The notes: a model not told the origin generated them from the sequence alone. Positions 47,912 through 57,961 are shown, counted from the stretch's first letter. The stretch: 64,000 bases of DNA from Brenneria bubanii (GCF_022378355.1 NZ_JAKMAJ010000007.1:62001-126000), one strand, 5' to 3'. A program made the numbers and translations.

Positions 47912-49006
47912 TTAATTGAGGCCAGTTTGAAATAAGTGATCGAAAGTCAGATTAACGAGCGCGCCGCCCAGCATCAGCCAGATAAAAACGATGAGCGCCA
48001 GCAGCAGCGGCTTGGCTCCGGCATGGCGGATGTCGCTAATGCGAGTGGTCAGGCCTAATGCTATCATCGCCATCGTCAGCAGCAGATTATCCAATCGGGT
48101 TAAATCGCCGGTCATCGTCGGGGAAAGTAGCCGGGTTGAGTTTAGTGCGGCCGCAACGACAAACCAAAGCGCAAACCAGGGAAAAACAGGGGAAATCGAT
48201 TGTGTTTCTGACGGCGCGGTCGGCCGGCGTCTCTTGTTGAGCATAAAGCCGAGGCACAGCAGGAAAGGCGCCAGCATCATGACGCGCAGCATTTTGCTGA
48301 TAACGGCCATCTTTTCTGTTTCGGCGCCAATGGCATGTCCGGCGGCGACGACCTGAGCCACTTCGTGAATCGTCGAACCAAGGTAGATGCCGAATGTTTG
48401 CGGATTGAAGGCCAACCAGTGATAATACAGATTCAATCGGTACAGCCAGGGATAAAGGAACATGGCTATCGTACCAAAAATGACAATGGTTGATATCGCC
48501 ACTGCGATTTTATCGCCAGAGGCTTTCACCACAGGGGCTGTCGCCATAACCGCAGCCGCTCCGCAAATGCTGCTGCCTGCGCCAATGAGGATGACGGTTT
48601 CGCCGTCGAGTTTGAATATCCGACGGCCAAGCCAGCAGGCGAGCAGAAAGGTTGACGTTACGATGGTGAGGTCAGTCGCGATTCCCGCGATACCAATGGC
48701 AGTGATTTGTTGAAAGCTAAGCCGAAATCCGTAAAGTATAATTCCCCATCGCAGCAGATGACTTTTTGCCCACTGCGCGCCTGGATCGCAAAAAGAATGT
48801 AGCCATGGATAAACCGTATTGCCAAGTATGATCCCTGCCACTATTGCCAGTGTTAACGTGCCCGGTCCCCACTGTATGACTTTCGGAATATTTGCCAGCC
48901 AAAGAAGGATGCCTGTCGTTAAGCCTATGATTAATAGACCTGGGAGTATTTTTATTGTCCGATTTCTACGCTGTGTCAGTCGCTGAGCGACGGAAATAGC
49001 CACCAT
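47912..49006 (-). CDS. yeiH: YeiH-family (UPF0324) inner-membrane transporter
   Basis: 364 residues with about ten membrane segments. Family features include GPGTLTLAIVAGIILGNTVYP and a central IGAGSSICGAAAVMA. It is divergent from the LysR gene yeiE, which is thought to control it and to sense sulfite in Salmonella, so sulfite-related transport is plausible. The family function is not firmly settled. Confidence 0.85.
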   Translation of the reverse strand: MVAISVAQRLTQRRNRTIKILPGLLIIGLTTGILLWLANIPKVIQWGPGTLTLAIVAGIILGNTVYPWLHSFCDPGAQWAKSHLLRWGIILYGFRLSFQQITAIGIAGIATDLTIVTSTFLLACWLGRRIFKLDGETVILIGAGSSICGAAAVMATAPVVKASGDKIAVAISTIVIFGTIAMFLYPWLYRLNLYYHWLAFNPQTFGIYLGSTIHEVAQVVAAGHAIGAETEKMAVISKMLRVMMLAPFLLCLGFMLNKRRRPTAPSETQSISPVFPWFALWFVVAAALNSTRLLSPTMTGDLTRLDNLLLTMAMIALGLTTRISDIRHAGAKPLLLALIVFIWLMLGGALVNLTFDHLFQTGLN

Positions 49007-49122
49007 GTTATTTACCTATGCTGATAATAATGTGCGGTTGGCCAATCTTATTATCAGAGTAGATAAAAGAGTAATTGATTATATATTTATAACTTATAGT
49101 TATTTCAGATAAAGAGCCTGTT

Positions 49123-49995
49123 ATGCATATCACATTACGTCAGTTGGAAGTGTTTACTGAAGTCCTGAAAAGTGGATCCACCACTCAGGCTTCGGTCGTA
49201 CTCGCTCTTTCTCAATCAGCAGTCAGCGCCGCGCTGGCTGATCTGGAAGGGCAATTGGGCGTTCAGTTATTTGATCGCGTAGGTAAACGGTTAGTGGTCA
49301 ACGAGCATGGGCGCCTGCTTTATCCCAAAGCGTTGTCGTTGCTCGAGCAGTCCACCGAGATTGAGCAGCTTTTTCGCCGTGACAACGGCGCCCTGCGCAT
49401 TTATGCCAGCAGCACTATCGGCAACTATCTGCTGCCAGCGATGATTGCCCGCTATCGTCATGATTTTCCTGAAATACCGCTGGAACTGCACGTGGGTAAC
49501 ACTCAGGATGTGATTACCAGCGTGTCCGAGTTCAGCGTCGATCTCGGATTGATCGAAGGGCCTTGTCATCATCCCGATCTGGTAACGCAACCCTGGCTGG
49601 AGGATGAGCTGGTGGTCTTCTGCGCGCCAACGCATCCGCTTAGTCGACAGACATTGTCTTTATCGGCGCTGGACGATGTCCCCTGGATTCTGCGTGAACC
49701 CGGCTCCGGGACTCGTGAAGTGCTGGATCATCTGCTATTGGCGCACTTGCCGCGTTTTCGTTTAGTGATGGAACTGGGCAATTCCGAGGCGATCAAACAC
49801 GCCGTGCGTCACGGTATCGGCGTGAGTTGCCTGTCGCGCCATGTCATCGCCGAACAGCTGGAGATGGGCACGCTGATCGAGTTGCCGATTCCGCTGCCTA
49901 AATTTACGCGTACGCTGTATCTGGTGCATCATCGTCAGAAACATCTTTCCAATGTTCTGCAACGCTTCCTGAGCTATTGTCGCGAGGCGGAATAG
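49123..49995 (+). CDS. yeiE: LysR-type regulator YeiE
   Basis: 290 residues. The N-terminal winged helix-turn-helix is [42 protein letters not shown]. The effector domain contains [10 protein letters not shown], characteristic of the CysB-like YeiE group. Divergent from yeiH with 116 bp between them, a standard LysR arrangement. Confidence 0.9.
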   Translation: MHITLRQLEVFTEVLKSGSTTQASVVLALSQSAVSAALADLEGQLGVQLFDRVGKRLVVNEHGRLLYPKALSLLEQSTEIEQLFRRDNGALRIYASSTIGNYLLPAMIARYRHDFPEIPLELHVGNTQDVITSVSEFSVDLGLIEGPCHHPDLVTQPWLEDELVVFCAPTHPLSRQTLSLSALDDVPWILREPGSGTREVLDHLLLAHLPRFRLVMELGNSEAIKHAVRHGIGVSCLSRHVIAEQLEMGTLIELPIPLPKFTRTLYLVHHRQKHLSNVLQRFLSYCREAE

Positions 49996-50136
49996 GGAAG
50001 GCGGGGATATGCTATGTTTCTAATAATCGGGGTTGAGTTATGAACCTAACTTATAATTCAACAAACCCGGCGATCCTGATTAAGGCTATTTGTTACAATC
50101 CCGCCTCAATTTTTAGCAAGAGCAGTCAGGACAATA

Positions 50137-51618
50137 ATGGCTCAGCAAGATATTCAACATTCTGTTCAGGGCAGAACTACCCTGCGCCGTGAGCTTAAAG
50201 CACGGCATTTGACGATGATCGCGATTGGCGGTTCGATTGGCACCGGATTGTTTGTTGCCTCCGGCGCCACGGTTTCACAGGCAGGGCCGGGCGGGGCTTT
50301 ATTGTCTTACGTTCTTATTGGCGTAATGGTCTATTTTCTGATGACCAGCCTGGGTGAACTGGCGGCATTTATGCCGGTATCGGGGTCGTTCGCAACTTAC
50401 GGCTCCCGTTATGTCGAAGAAGGCTTCGGCTTCGCATTGGGCTGGAATTATTGGTACAACTGGGCGGTAACCATCGCGGTTGACCTGGTGGCCGCCCAAC
50501 TGGTAATGGGATATTGGTTTCCGGAAATCCCCGGCTGGATATGGAGTGCGCTATTTCTGGCGGTTATGGTGTTATTGAACGTCATTTCGGTGAAGGGTTT
50601 TGGCGAAGCTGAATATTGGTTCTCGCTAATCAAAGTGGTGACGGTAGTGATTTTTATCGCCGTCGGTATCCTGATGATCGTGGGGATTTTGCGCGGCGCC
50701 GAAAATGCGGGAATACATAACTGGCAGATCGGGGATGCGCCCTTTGCGGGCGGATTTTCGGCCATGGTCGGCGTGGCGATGATCGTGGGGTTTTCATTCC
50801 AGGGCACCGAGTTAATTGGTGTGGCGGCCGGCGAGTCAGAGGATCCGCAGAAAAATATCCCTCGGGCGATCCGTCAGGTATTCTGGCGCATTCTGTTATT
50901 CTATATTTTCGCTATTTTAATCATCAGTCTGATTATCCCCTATACTGATCCCAATCTGCTGCGCAATGATGTAAAAGACATTGCCGTCAGCCCGTTCACG
51001 CTGGTATTTCAGCATGCTGGTTTGCTTTCCGCGGCGGCGGTAATGAATGCCGTTATCCTGACGGCCGTCTTGTCGGCGGGTAACTCAGGCATGTACGCCT
51101 GTACCCGGATGCTGTTTACGCTGGCCTCGGAAGGGAAAGCGCCGCGCCTTTTTGCCAAACTGTCCAAGGGCGGGGTGCCGCGCAATGCCTTATATGCGAC
51201 CACGGTGGTTGCCGCACTGTGCTTTCTGTCATCGATGTACGGCAACCAAACGGTTTACCTCTGGTTACTGAACACCTCCGGTATGACCGGGTTTATCGCC
51301 TGGCTGGGGATTGCCATCAGCCACTATCGCTTCCGGCGCGGGTACGTTAAAGCTGGTCACGATCTGGGCCGTCTTCCCTATCTTTCCCGCTTCTTTCCGC
51401 TGGGGCCGCTCTTTGCCTTCGTGCTGTGTCTGATTATTACCCTGGGGCAGAACTATCAGGCCTTTCTGGAGGATGAAATCGATTGGTACGGCGTGACGGC
51501 AACCTACATCGGCATCCCGCTGTTTCTGCTGATTTGGCTCGGCTATAAGCTTTCTCGGGGGACGCGCTTTATCCGGTATAAGGATATGACGTTTCCTGAA
51601 CATGACGCGTCAAAATAG
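50137..51618 (+). CDS. lysP: Lysine-specific permease LysP
   Basis: 493 residues (E. coli 489), APC family with 12 membrane segments. The start RRELKARHLTMIAIGGSIGTGLFVASGATV is typical, as is SFQGTELIGVAAGESEDPQKNIPRAI. It imports lysine and, in E. coli, acts as a lysine co-sensor for CadC. CAGGA precedes the ATG. Monocistronic with its own terminator. Confidence 0.95.
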   Translation: MAQQDIQHSVQGRTTLRRELKARHLTMIAIGGSIGTGLFVASGATVSQAGPGGALLSYVLIGVMVYFLMTSLGELAAFMPVSGSFATYGSRYVEEGFGFALGWNYWYNWAVTIAVDLVAAQLVMGYWFPEIPGWIWSALFLAVMVLLNVISVKGFGEAEYWFSLIKVVTVVIFIAVGILMIVGILRGAENAGIHNWQIGDAPFAGGFSAMVGVAMIVGFSFQGTELIGVAAGESEDPQKNIPRAIRQVFWRILLFYIFAILIISLIIPYTDPNLLRNDVKDIAVSPFTLVFQHAGLLSAAAVMNAVILTAVLSAGNSGMYACTRMLFTLASEGKAPRLFAKLSKGGVPRNALYATTVVAALCFLSSMYGNQTVYLWLLNTSGMTGFIAWLGIAISHYRFRRGYVKAGHDLGRLPYLSRFFPLGPLFAFVLCLIITLGQNYQAFLEDEIDWYGVTATYIGIPLFLLIWLGYKLSRGTRFIRYKDMTFPEHDASK

Positions 51619-51626
51619 CGTTTTCC

Positions 51627-51656
51627 ATTGCCTGGTATCCACCAGGCAATTTTTTG
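51627..51656 (+). terminator. Rho-independent terminator of lysP
   Basis: Stem TTGCCTGGT / ACCAGGCAA with a short ATCC loop and a T6 run, 9 bp after lysP. Confidence 0.92.
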
Positions 51657-52176
51657 TCTGTGTATTCTTTTTCCTTGCAAACCGCAGGCGGCCAGGGGGG
51701 ATGCCCGCCGCCGCGGTAAGCACTCGCTCTGATTTAAGCGAGTAGGCCTATCGCCGAACGCCCAAATCCCGCAGCTCCCTGAAAAAAGTATGCATGCCGC
51801 ATGCAATGCAAATGGTCAGTTCCTCTCCCCTGTGGTAAATAGGTATTGGCGACAGCCTGCTCGGTTTGGCGCGGTTATTTAGCAAAAAAGCCATAATGAA
51901 TGAAATTCATTATAACAATCATTGTTAATTACTTTAATGCTGTCTACGCTGTTATTACTCTTATGCTGCATGATTGAGTCATCATTTAATGATAATGTGA
52001 TTATAAAATGGTAATTTAAAAATGGAATAATTAACTTGCTATGCTTGTGGGGCAAATATAGACGACAGGTCTCTTGCCTTATTTGTGCCGGGGTGGCGAG
52101 GCGAGTTCCGTTGAATAGTTTTTGTTACTATCGAAATGCAGGTTCTGACGTATAAATAATAATCAGAGTGAACGCG
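51657..52176. other. AT-rich region with Fur-like palindromes, where E. coli carries cirA
   Basis: 520 bp without a gene. Three clean inverted repeats are present: AATGAAT-GAA-ATTCATT (51895-51911), TAACAAT-C-ATTGTTA (51913-51927) and ATCATT-T-AATGAT (51981-51993). The second and third have the spacing of Fur-type operators but only partial sequence match. They lie about 180-280 bp before the next gene. Confidence 0.45.
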
Positions 52177-53139
52177 ATGCTAAAAATTACTTTTTTGGAT
52201 AAAGGGGCGTTACCTGAAACCATTTTTTTGAAAAAGAATAGTTTTAGGCGGCCGCAATGCCACCATGAATGGACTGAATATAGTTATACCGCCCCTGATC
52301 AGGTTATTGCCCGGGCAAAAAACAGCGATATCATTATCACCAACAAAACGGTATTAACCCGTGAGACTTTGTCGGCATTGCCGTCTCTCAAGCTGGTTGC
52401 GGTTGCCGCGCAGAGAACGGATGCCATTGATATCGCCGCTGCCGCCGAACTAGGGATTGAGGTGAAAAATGTGCCGAATTATTTTACCCAGTCGGTATCC
52501 GAGCATACCCTGGCGATGATATTCGCGTTAAAACACAATTTGATGGCCTGGTATCGCGACCAGCTCGGCGACCGCTGGGCCGGAGAGTCGCGGTTTTCGT
52601 ATTTCGATCACCCGGTGAAGGATATCGCCGGCTCTACGCTCGGCATCATCGGCGCCGGCGCGATTGGGCGCGAGGTCGCTCGTTTGTCGACGGCGCTGGG
52701 AATGAAGCCGTTATTCTCCGAACGTAGAGGCGCGGTGACGTGTCGTCAGGGCTACCTGCCGTTTGAGCAGGTATTGCAGTCGTCGGATATTATTTCGCTG
52801 CACTGCCCGCTGAGTGATGAAACCCGCGGATTGATAAACGCGCATACGCTGGCGCTGTGCAAGCCGACGGTCTCCATTGTGAACACGGCGCGTGGCGGAT
52901 TGATTGACGAAGCGGCGCTGGTGTCCGCTTTGACGCAGCGCACCATCTCGGGCGCCGCACTGGATTGTCTGGAGCAAGAACCGCCGTCAAGGGATAATCC
53001 GTTAATAGAAGCGGCAAAAAAACTACCCAACTTATTGATTACCCCACATATTGGTTGGACGTCGGCCTCCGCGCTGCAAACATTGATGGAAAAGATAATT
53101 GAAAATATTGATGAGTTTGTGCAGCAGAAAGGATATTGA
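52177..53139 (+). CDS. D-2-hydroxyacid dehydrogenase (NAD/NADP), hydroxypyruvate reductase-like
   Basis: 320 residues from the ATG at 52177. The NAD-binding Rossmann motif is TLGIIGAGAIGREVARL (about 153-169). Catalytic Arg is in NTARGGLIDE, Glu in LDCLEQEP and His in TPHIGW. The family includes glycerate, hydroxypyruvate and phosphoglycerate dehydrogenases. The exact substrate cannot be read. It stands alone, between the lysP terminator and an ABC transporter on the opposite strand. Confidence 0.85.
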   Translation: MLKITFLDKGALPETIFLKKNSFRRPQCHHEWTEYSYTAPDQVIARAKNSDIIITNKTVLTRETLSALPSLKLVAVAAQRTDAIDIAAAAELGIEVKNVPNYFTQSVSEHTLAMIFALKHNLMAWYRDQLGDRWAGESRFSYFDHPVKDIAGSTLGIIGAGAIGREVARLSTALGMKPLFSERRGAVTCRQGYLPFEQVLQSSDIISLHCPLSDETRGLINAHTLALCKPTVSIVNTARGGLIDEAALVSALTQRTISGAALDCLEQEPPSRDNPLIEAAKKLPNLLITPHIGWTSASALQTLMEKIIENIDEFVQQKGY

Positions 53140-53658
53140 CCGCTCCGCATACGCGGATTATTTACCGCGCTAACGGGATATGTTTTCTGCCTTTTGCTAT
53201 ACCGAGTATGAAAATGTACTTTTCATCAGTTATCGTTAGGCGGTAATAACTGCATTGGCATTTAATTGGACTGATTATTTTTATTGACGTTAACTCAAAT
53301 GATATTTATTCATACTATTAACGTGGAATTATTACGTGACATCTAATTAAATAAGCGCCGTTAATGTTTTATTGATTTTACGCGGTCTTATTTTGCTTTT
53401 TATATTCGGGGTAATTATTTATTGTCAGCCAATACATATTGATAACGGCGATAATTGATTTTAGCGCTGTATTTTTGGCGAGAAAAAATAAATTCGTTGA
53501 TATTTCTGATCGTTATCTCTCCAGCCGATCTTTTATTCGTTCGCCGACAATGATGGCGATGGGCGGTTGCCTACCGAAGACCCCTGCCGACGCCGCCGAT
53601 AGCGGCTGTTCCGGACGTTTACTAAACTAAACGTCCGGGCGCAGCGTCATCGTGCCTG
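53140..53658. other. AT-rich gap between the dehydrogenase and the ABC transporter
   Basis: 519 bp. No gene is seen. A perfect 11-bp hairpin (CCGGACGTTTA / TAAACGTCCGG, 53611-53638) lies 20 bp beyond the ABC permease stop and may end that transcript, although it lacks a T-run. Confidence 0.45.
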
Positions 53659-54654
53659 TCAGCGTTTTTGAATGTAGGTCATGGCGAGGGCGAGGGCCAG
53701 CACCAGGCCCTTGATGATATCCATGGCGTAGTAGGGAACGGAAAGCATGACCAGGCCGTTTTGCAGTACGCCGAGGATCACCGCGCCGACCAGGGTGCCC
53801 AGCGCGTTTGGTTTGCCTGAGCCGGCCAGCGAGAAACCGATATAGGCGGCGGCGACGGCATCCATTAAGTAGCCGCCGCCGGCATTGACCTGTGACGAAC
53901 CAATGCGGGAAGCCAATAATATTCCGCCCAGCGCCGCCAGCAGTGAAGAGAACACATAGGCCTGGATTCGATAGCGGGACGTTCTGATGCCGGCCAAACG
54001 CGCCGCTTCAGGATTGCCGCCAATGGCATACATGCGGCGCCCGTGTTTGGTCAGCGACAGATAGAGCTGAACGATAACCGTGACCACCAGCATGATCACG
54101 ACGATGACCGGCACCTGTCCCAGCGCGGCGAAAAATTCAGGAATGGCGCCTTCGGCCATTTCACCGCTCGGCAGCACCATATTCTGCGTGATGGAGCCGC
54201 CGTAGCTGTAGGTCATGGCGACGCCCTGAATGACAAACAGGCTGGCGAGCGTCGCCAGCATATCGGGTATTTTCAGCACCACGATAAGAAAAGCGTTGAA
54301 TAACCCGACCAGCGTACACAGCAGCAGCGTCAGTACAATCGCCCCCGTGGTGTCAAAACCATGCCAGACGAACAGCGAAATCACCAGCGCATTGGCCAGT
54401 GATGCGGTGGAACCCACTGAAAGATCGAAACCGCCAACCGACAAAGAGATGGAAACCCCAATCGCTATCACGGTTACGATGGCGATCGATCGCAAGATAT
54501 TGATGATGTTATAGGGGTCGAGAAAGTTGTCCGATGCCAGACCGAAAAGCGTAATCAGCGCGATAACGGTGATCAGCATGCCCCATTTATACAAAAACTC
54601 GAAAAAACGGTGGCGTAAGGGGAGAACCCCGGTAGGTGAAAGTGGGTGACTCAC
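53659..54654 (-). CDS. Ribose-type sugar ABC transporter permease
   Basis: 331 residues, BPD_transp_2 (RbsC-like) family with about 8-10 membrane segments. Motifs are GGFDLSVGSTASLANAL and YAIGGNPEAARLAGI. It pairs with the ATPase whose stop overlaps its start by 4 bp. The transported sugar cannot be read from sequence, and no periplasmic binding protein gene is present nearby. Confidence 0.9.
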   Translation of the reverse strand: MSHPLSPTGVLPLRHRFFEFLYKWGMLITVIALITLFGLASDNFLDPYNIINILRSIAIVTVIAIGVSISLSVGGFDLSVGSTASLANALVISLFVWHGFDTTGAIVLTLLLCTLVGLFNAFLIVVLKIPDMLATLASLFVIQGVAMTYSYGGSITQNMVLPSGEMAEGAIPEFFAALGQVPVIVVIMLVVTVIVQLYLSLTKHGRRMYAIGGNPEAARLAGIRTSRYRIQAYVFSSLLAALGGILLASRIGSSQVNAGGGYLMDAVAAAYIGFSLAGSGKPNALGTLVGAVILGVLQNGLVMLSVPYYAMDIIKGLVLALALAMTYIQKR

Positions 54655-56165
54655 GCGGGAGTTCCTCCAGTTGAATACAATAGTAGAGTTTCTTCATCAA
54701 TCGCTGAGGCATCCAATTCGGCGACAATCCGCCCATCCCATAACACGCAGATGCGATCGCAAAGACCGACGAGCTCGGAAAATTCGCCCGAAGCGTAAAT
54801 AATGCCTTTACCCTGTTGGGCGAGACCGTCAATCAGCGAGAACAGATCCTGTTTCGCTTTAATATCGACACCCTTGGTGGGTTCATCAAAGATCAGCACC
54901 TGCGCTTCGCTGCGCAGCCATTTGCCGATAGCCACTTTTTGCTGATTACCGCCCGACAGCCGCGCCAGCTTTTGCATCGGCCCGGTGGTGCGAATCGTTA
55001 ATCGATCGATGACCTGCCTAGCCCAGGACAATGCCTGGCGGTGGCTGAAGACTCCCCAGTGGGAAAAACGATTACTGGCGCTGACGCTAAGATTCATGGC
55101 GACGGATTCTTCAATAAAAATGCCTTCTTTACGCCGTTCTTCAGGCACCAGCGCGATACCCTGTTCGACAGATCGATAGGGCGAATGCGGGCGCCAGCGC
55201 GCGCCGTTATATTCTCCCTGCGTTAACTGGCTGGGCGTCGCGCCGAACAGCGCTTTACACAGTTCGGTTTTGCCCGCGCCGGCCAGTCCGGCGATACCGA
55301 GAATTTCGCCTTTGTGCAGCGTTAGCGAGATATCCCGCAGCAGGGTTTCGTCATGCAGCCCTTTGATGTGCAGCAACGGGGCGGATAACGGGGGGGGACG
55401 GCGCGGCGGAAAAATATCATCCAGTCGGTGTCCCAGCATTTTCTCTACGATTTGTTCTCCGTTAAGCCCCTGCATCGGGCCGCTACTGACGAATTCGCCA
55501 TCGCGCAGCACCGTCAGCGTATCGCAAATCTCGCTTAATTCATGAATACGATGAGAAATGAAGACGATACCGATCCCCGCGCGCTGTAAGCGTCGAACTA
55601 CCTGGAACAGGCGTGCGCTTTCCGCCTGATCGAGCGGCGCCGTCGGTTCATCCAGAATTAAAAAACGGCACTCGTGGGATAAGGCTCTGGCTAATAGGAT
55701 TTGCTGTTTTTCCGCCAGTGAACAGCGGTCTAGCCGTTGGCGAACATTTAGACGAATGCCGAGCTGGTCAAGCAGCGCCTGCGCCTGGCGGTAAACCTGC
55801 GGCCAGTTGAGGACGTGACCGGTCTGGGCCAGCGTATCGAGCATAATATTTTCGGCGACCGACAGCGTCGGCACCAGCGCGACGTCCACCTCCTGCTGCA
55901 CCAGATGGATCCCATACTGTTTGGCCGCGCGGGGCGAATGAATATCGACCCGGCTGCCATCAATCACAATGTCGCCGCGGTAATGACGGTAAGCGCCCGA
56001 CAGAATGGTCATCAGGGTGGATTTACCCGCGCCGTTCGCGCCGGTCAAAGCATGAATAGATCCACCCTCTAGCGTAAAATCAACCTGCTTCAGCGCATGA
56101 AAGCCAGAAAAGGAGATGGAAATGTCGCGCATTTCCAGTCGTGTTCGTTGGGGGGTAGATATCAT
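54651..56165 (-). CDS. Ribose-type sugar ABC transporter ATP-binding protein
   Basis: 504 residues, two fused ATPase halves as in RbsA/MglA/YtfR. Walker A in the first half is GANGAGKST (about 42) and in the second GLAGAGKTE. The second ABC signature is LSGGNQQKV, while the first half has the degenerate LAEKQQILLARAL. It energises the downstream permease. Divergent from hcxA across 245 bp, which should hold both promoters. Confidence 0.92.
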   Translation of the reverse strand: MISTPQRTRLEMRDISISFSGFHALKQVDFTLEGGSIHALTGANGAGKSTLMTILSGAYRHYRGDIVIDGSRVDIHSPRAAKQYGIHLVQQEVDVALVPTLSVAENIMLDTLAQTGHVLNWPQVYRQAQALLDQLGIRLNVRQRLDRCSLAEKQQILLARALSHECRFLILDEPTAPLDQAESARLFQVVRRLQRAGIGIVFISHRIHELSEICDTLTVLRDGEFVSSGPMQGLNGEQIVEKMLGHRLDDIFPPRRPPPLSAPLLHIKGLHDETLLRDISLTLHKGEILGIAGLAGAGKTELCKALFGATPSQLTQGEYNGARWRPHSPYRSVEQGIALVPEERRKEGIFIEESVAMNLSVSASNRFSHWGVFSHRQALSWARQVIDRLTIRTTGPMQKLARLSGGNQQKVAIGKWLRSEAQVLIFDEPTKGVDIKAKQDLFSLIDGLAQQGKGIIYASGEFSELVGLCDRICVLWDGRIVAELDASAIDEETLLLYSTGGTPA

Positions 56166-56410
56166 GTTCAGTAAGGCTCTTGGCGGTGAATATCAGCAAA
56201 AAAAACCGGATTGAAATGTAACACATAACTAACATGATTTAATTCAGATTCGGCGCCGCAAGCGCGGTAAACTACGAATGAAAAAGAATATGTTAAGCGA
56301 AAAAATTCTTAAACAGCGTCTGATAAGTGAATAAGATGGCGGTATGAATCCCTTCTCCTTATTACCGCCATCTCTCACTGTCGGAATGGCACCTCGAGGA
56401 ATATCTGAAT

Positions 56411-57517
56411 ATGAGTACTACGGCAATCCGCGTACAGGTCGGTCCGGCCAATTATTTTTCTTTTCCTGGCGCCATCGATAAGCTGCTGACGTTTTATCCG
56501 CCCGCGGTGCTGAACAATGCGTTATGGATATACGGCGATCGGGCGCTAACCGCCGCGAAGCCATATCTTCCCGCTGAATTTAACGCGCCGACGGCGCGGC
56601 GAGCGTTGTTCGGCGCGCACTGCAGCGAAGGCGAGGTTGCCAGGCTGGTGGCGCAGGCCGGGGAAGACTGCCAGGTGGTGATCGGTATCGGCGGCGGCGC
56701 GGTGCTGGATACCGCCAAGGTGGTGGCGCGCGAGGTGGGGGCGCCATTGGTGGCTATTCCGACGATTGCCGCGACCTGCGCCGCCTGGACGCCGCTTTCC
56801 GTGTGGTATACCGATGAGGGGCAGGCGCTGCGCTTCGAGATCTTTCGCGACGCCAACCATCTGGTGCTGGTGGAGCCGCGCATTATTCTGGCGGCGCCCG
56901 TGGAATATCTGTTGGCCGGCGTGGGCGACACACTGGCGAAGTGGTATGAAGCGGTGGTGCTAAGCCCCGAACCTGAAACCTTGCCGTTGACCGTGAGGCT
57001 TGGGCTGCAAACCGCACGGGATATTCGCGACGTATTGCTGCAAAAAAGCGCATCGGCGCTAGCGGCGGCGAGCAAGGGGACGTTGACGCAGGATTTTCTT
57101 GATGTTATCGACGCCATTATTGCCGGCGGCGGCATGGTCGGCGGGTTAGGGGAGCGCTACACGCGGGTGGCCGCTGCGCATGCGGTGCACAACGGGCTGA
57201 CGGTTTTGCCGCAGACAGAGGACTTCCTGCATGGCACCAAAGTTGCGTACGGCATCCTGGTGCAAAGCGCGCTGCAAGGCGATATCGATACGCTGCGGCA
57301 GTTACAAGCCGCCTTTAAGGCGTTTGGTTTGCCGACGTCGTTGGCGGAACTGAATGTGGATATAAACGATGGCGCCGCTATTGCAGCGGTCATCGAACGT
57401 ACTTTGCAACCGAATGAGTCCATTCACTATTTGCCGTTGAAACTGGATAAGTCCGTATTGTTGGCGGCGCTCAAAACGGTGGAAAGCAGCAACCTGGTTG
57501 AACCGGCGGCGGGTTGA
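56411..57517 (+). CDS. hcxA: Hydroxycarboxylate dehydrogenase HcxA (YbdH), iron-containing/glycerol dehydrogenase family
   Basis: 368 residues, closely following E. coli YbdH/HcxA (362): IRVQVGPANYFSFPG, VIGIGGGAVLDTAKVVA, PTIAATCAAWTPLSVWY and RVAAAHAVHNGLTVLPQTE. The metal-binding His residues are kept. HcxA reduces 2-oxo acids such as 2-oxobutyrate and 2-oxoglutarate to 2-hydroxy acids with NAD(P)H. Divergent from the sugar ABC genes. Confidence 0.9.
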   Translation: MSTTAIRVQVGPANYFSFPGAIDKLLTFYPPAVLNNALWIYGDRALTAAKPYLPAEFNAPTARRALFGAHCSEGEVARLVAQAGEDCQVVIGIGGGAVLDTAKVVAREVGAPLVAIPTIAATCAAWTPLSVWYTDEGQALRFEIFRDANHLVLVEPRIILAAPVEYLLAGVGDTLAKWYEAVVLSPEPETLPLTVRLGLQTARDIRDVLLQKSASALAAASKGTLTQDFLDVIDAIIAGGGMVGGLGERYTRVAAAHAVHNGLTVLPQTEDFLHGTKVAYGILVQSALQGDIDTLRQLQAAFKAFGLPTSLAELNVDINDGAAIAAVIERTLQPNESIHYLPLKLDKSVLLAALKTVESSNLVEPAAG

Positions 57518-57577
57518 GCGGAGCGACAACGGGCGGATGAGAAGACTGTCGGAACAAGCTCCTGATTCGCCCATTCA

Positions 57578-57790
57578 TCACTGAATTTTCTCGTAAGAAA
57601 ACGAGCTTTTAATATAGCGTGAGTAATATCGGGATTTCGTGCTGCTCGACATTAGCTCTTCATAAATCATCCGAGCTACGCCGCGGTATTGATAGATGCT
57701 TCCATTCAGTAATTCTATTTCCAATACGCTATTTTCCGCGTCATAGCCGACGGAAAACAGTTCTGATGACGAAACCCGTTTTCTTTGCAA
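57578..57790 (-). CDS. KTSC-domain small protein
   Basis: About 70 residues from a proposed TTG start at 57790 with GGGAG 9 bp upstream; an ATG at 57853 would add 21 non-conserved residues. The KTSC pattern is clear: RVSSSELFSVGYD, LEIELLNGSIYQYRGV, YEELMSSSTKSRYYSRYIK. The family name residues are altered, with TKS in place of the usual A-S-G. Found in phage and bacterial genomes; function unknown. It converges on hcxA. Confidence 0.7.
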   Translation of the reverse strand: MQRKRVSSSELFSVGYDAENSVLEIELLNGSIYQYRGVARMIYEELMSSSTKSRYYSRYIKSSFSYEKIQ

Positions 57791-57923
57791 AATCAGATAC
57801 TCCCAATATATATTCGTCTGGCGGCAAAGGGGCGCTTCGCAATAGCGGGCCATACGAATTCCCTGGCGAAGCGGCTATACAGAAATAATTTATCGGCAAG
57901 ACGGCGTTTTTCTTTACCTGTTA

Positions 57924-57961
57924 AAACAGTCGTAACCGGCGAAGGCCGGTTACGACTGTTT
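57924..57961 (-). terminator. Hairpin terminator downstream of fghA
   Basis: Perfect 17-bp stem (AAACAGTCGTAACCGGC and its complement) with a 4-base loop, followed on the minus strand by a short T-run. It lies about 36 bp after fghA. Confidence 0.75.

Noticed and set aside
53439-53630. 63-codon frame downstream of the hydroxyacid dehydrogenase
   Set aside because: Random composition, no ribosome site, ends inside a hairpin region.
56494-57135. 213-codon minus-strand frame opposite hcxA
   Set aside because: Antisense shadow; hcxA is clearly the coding strand.
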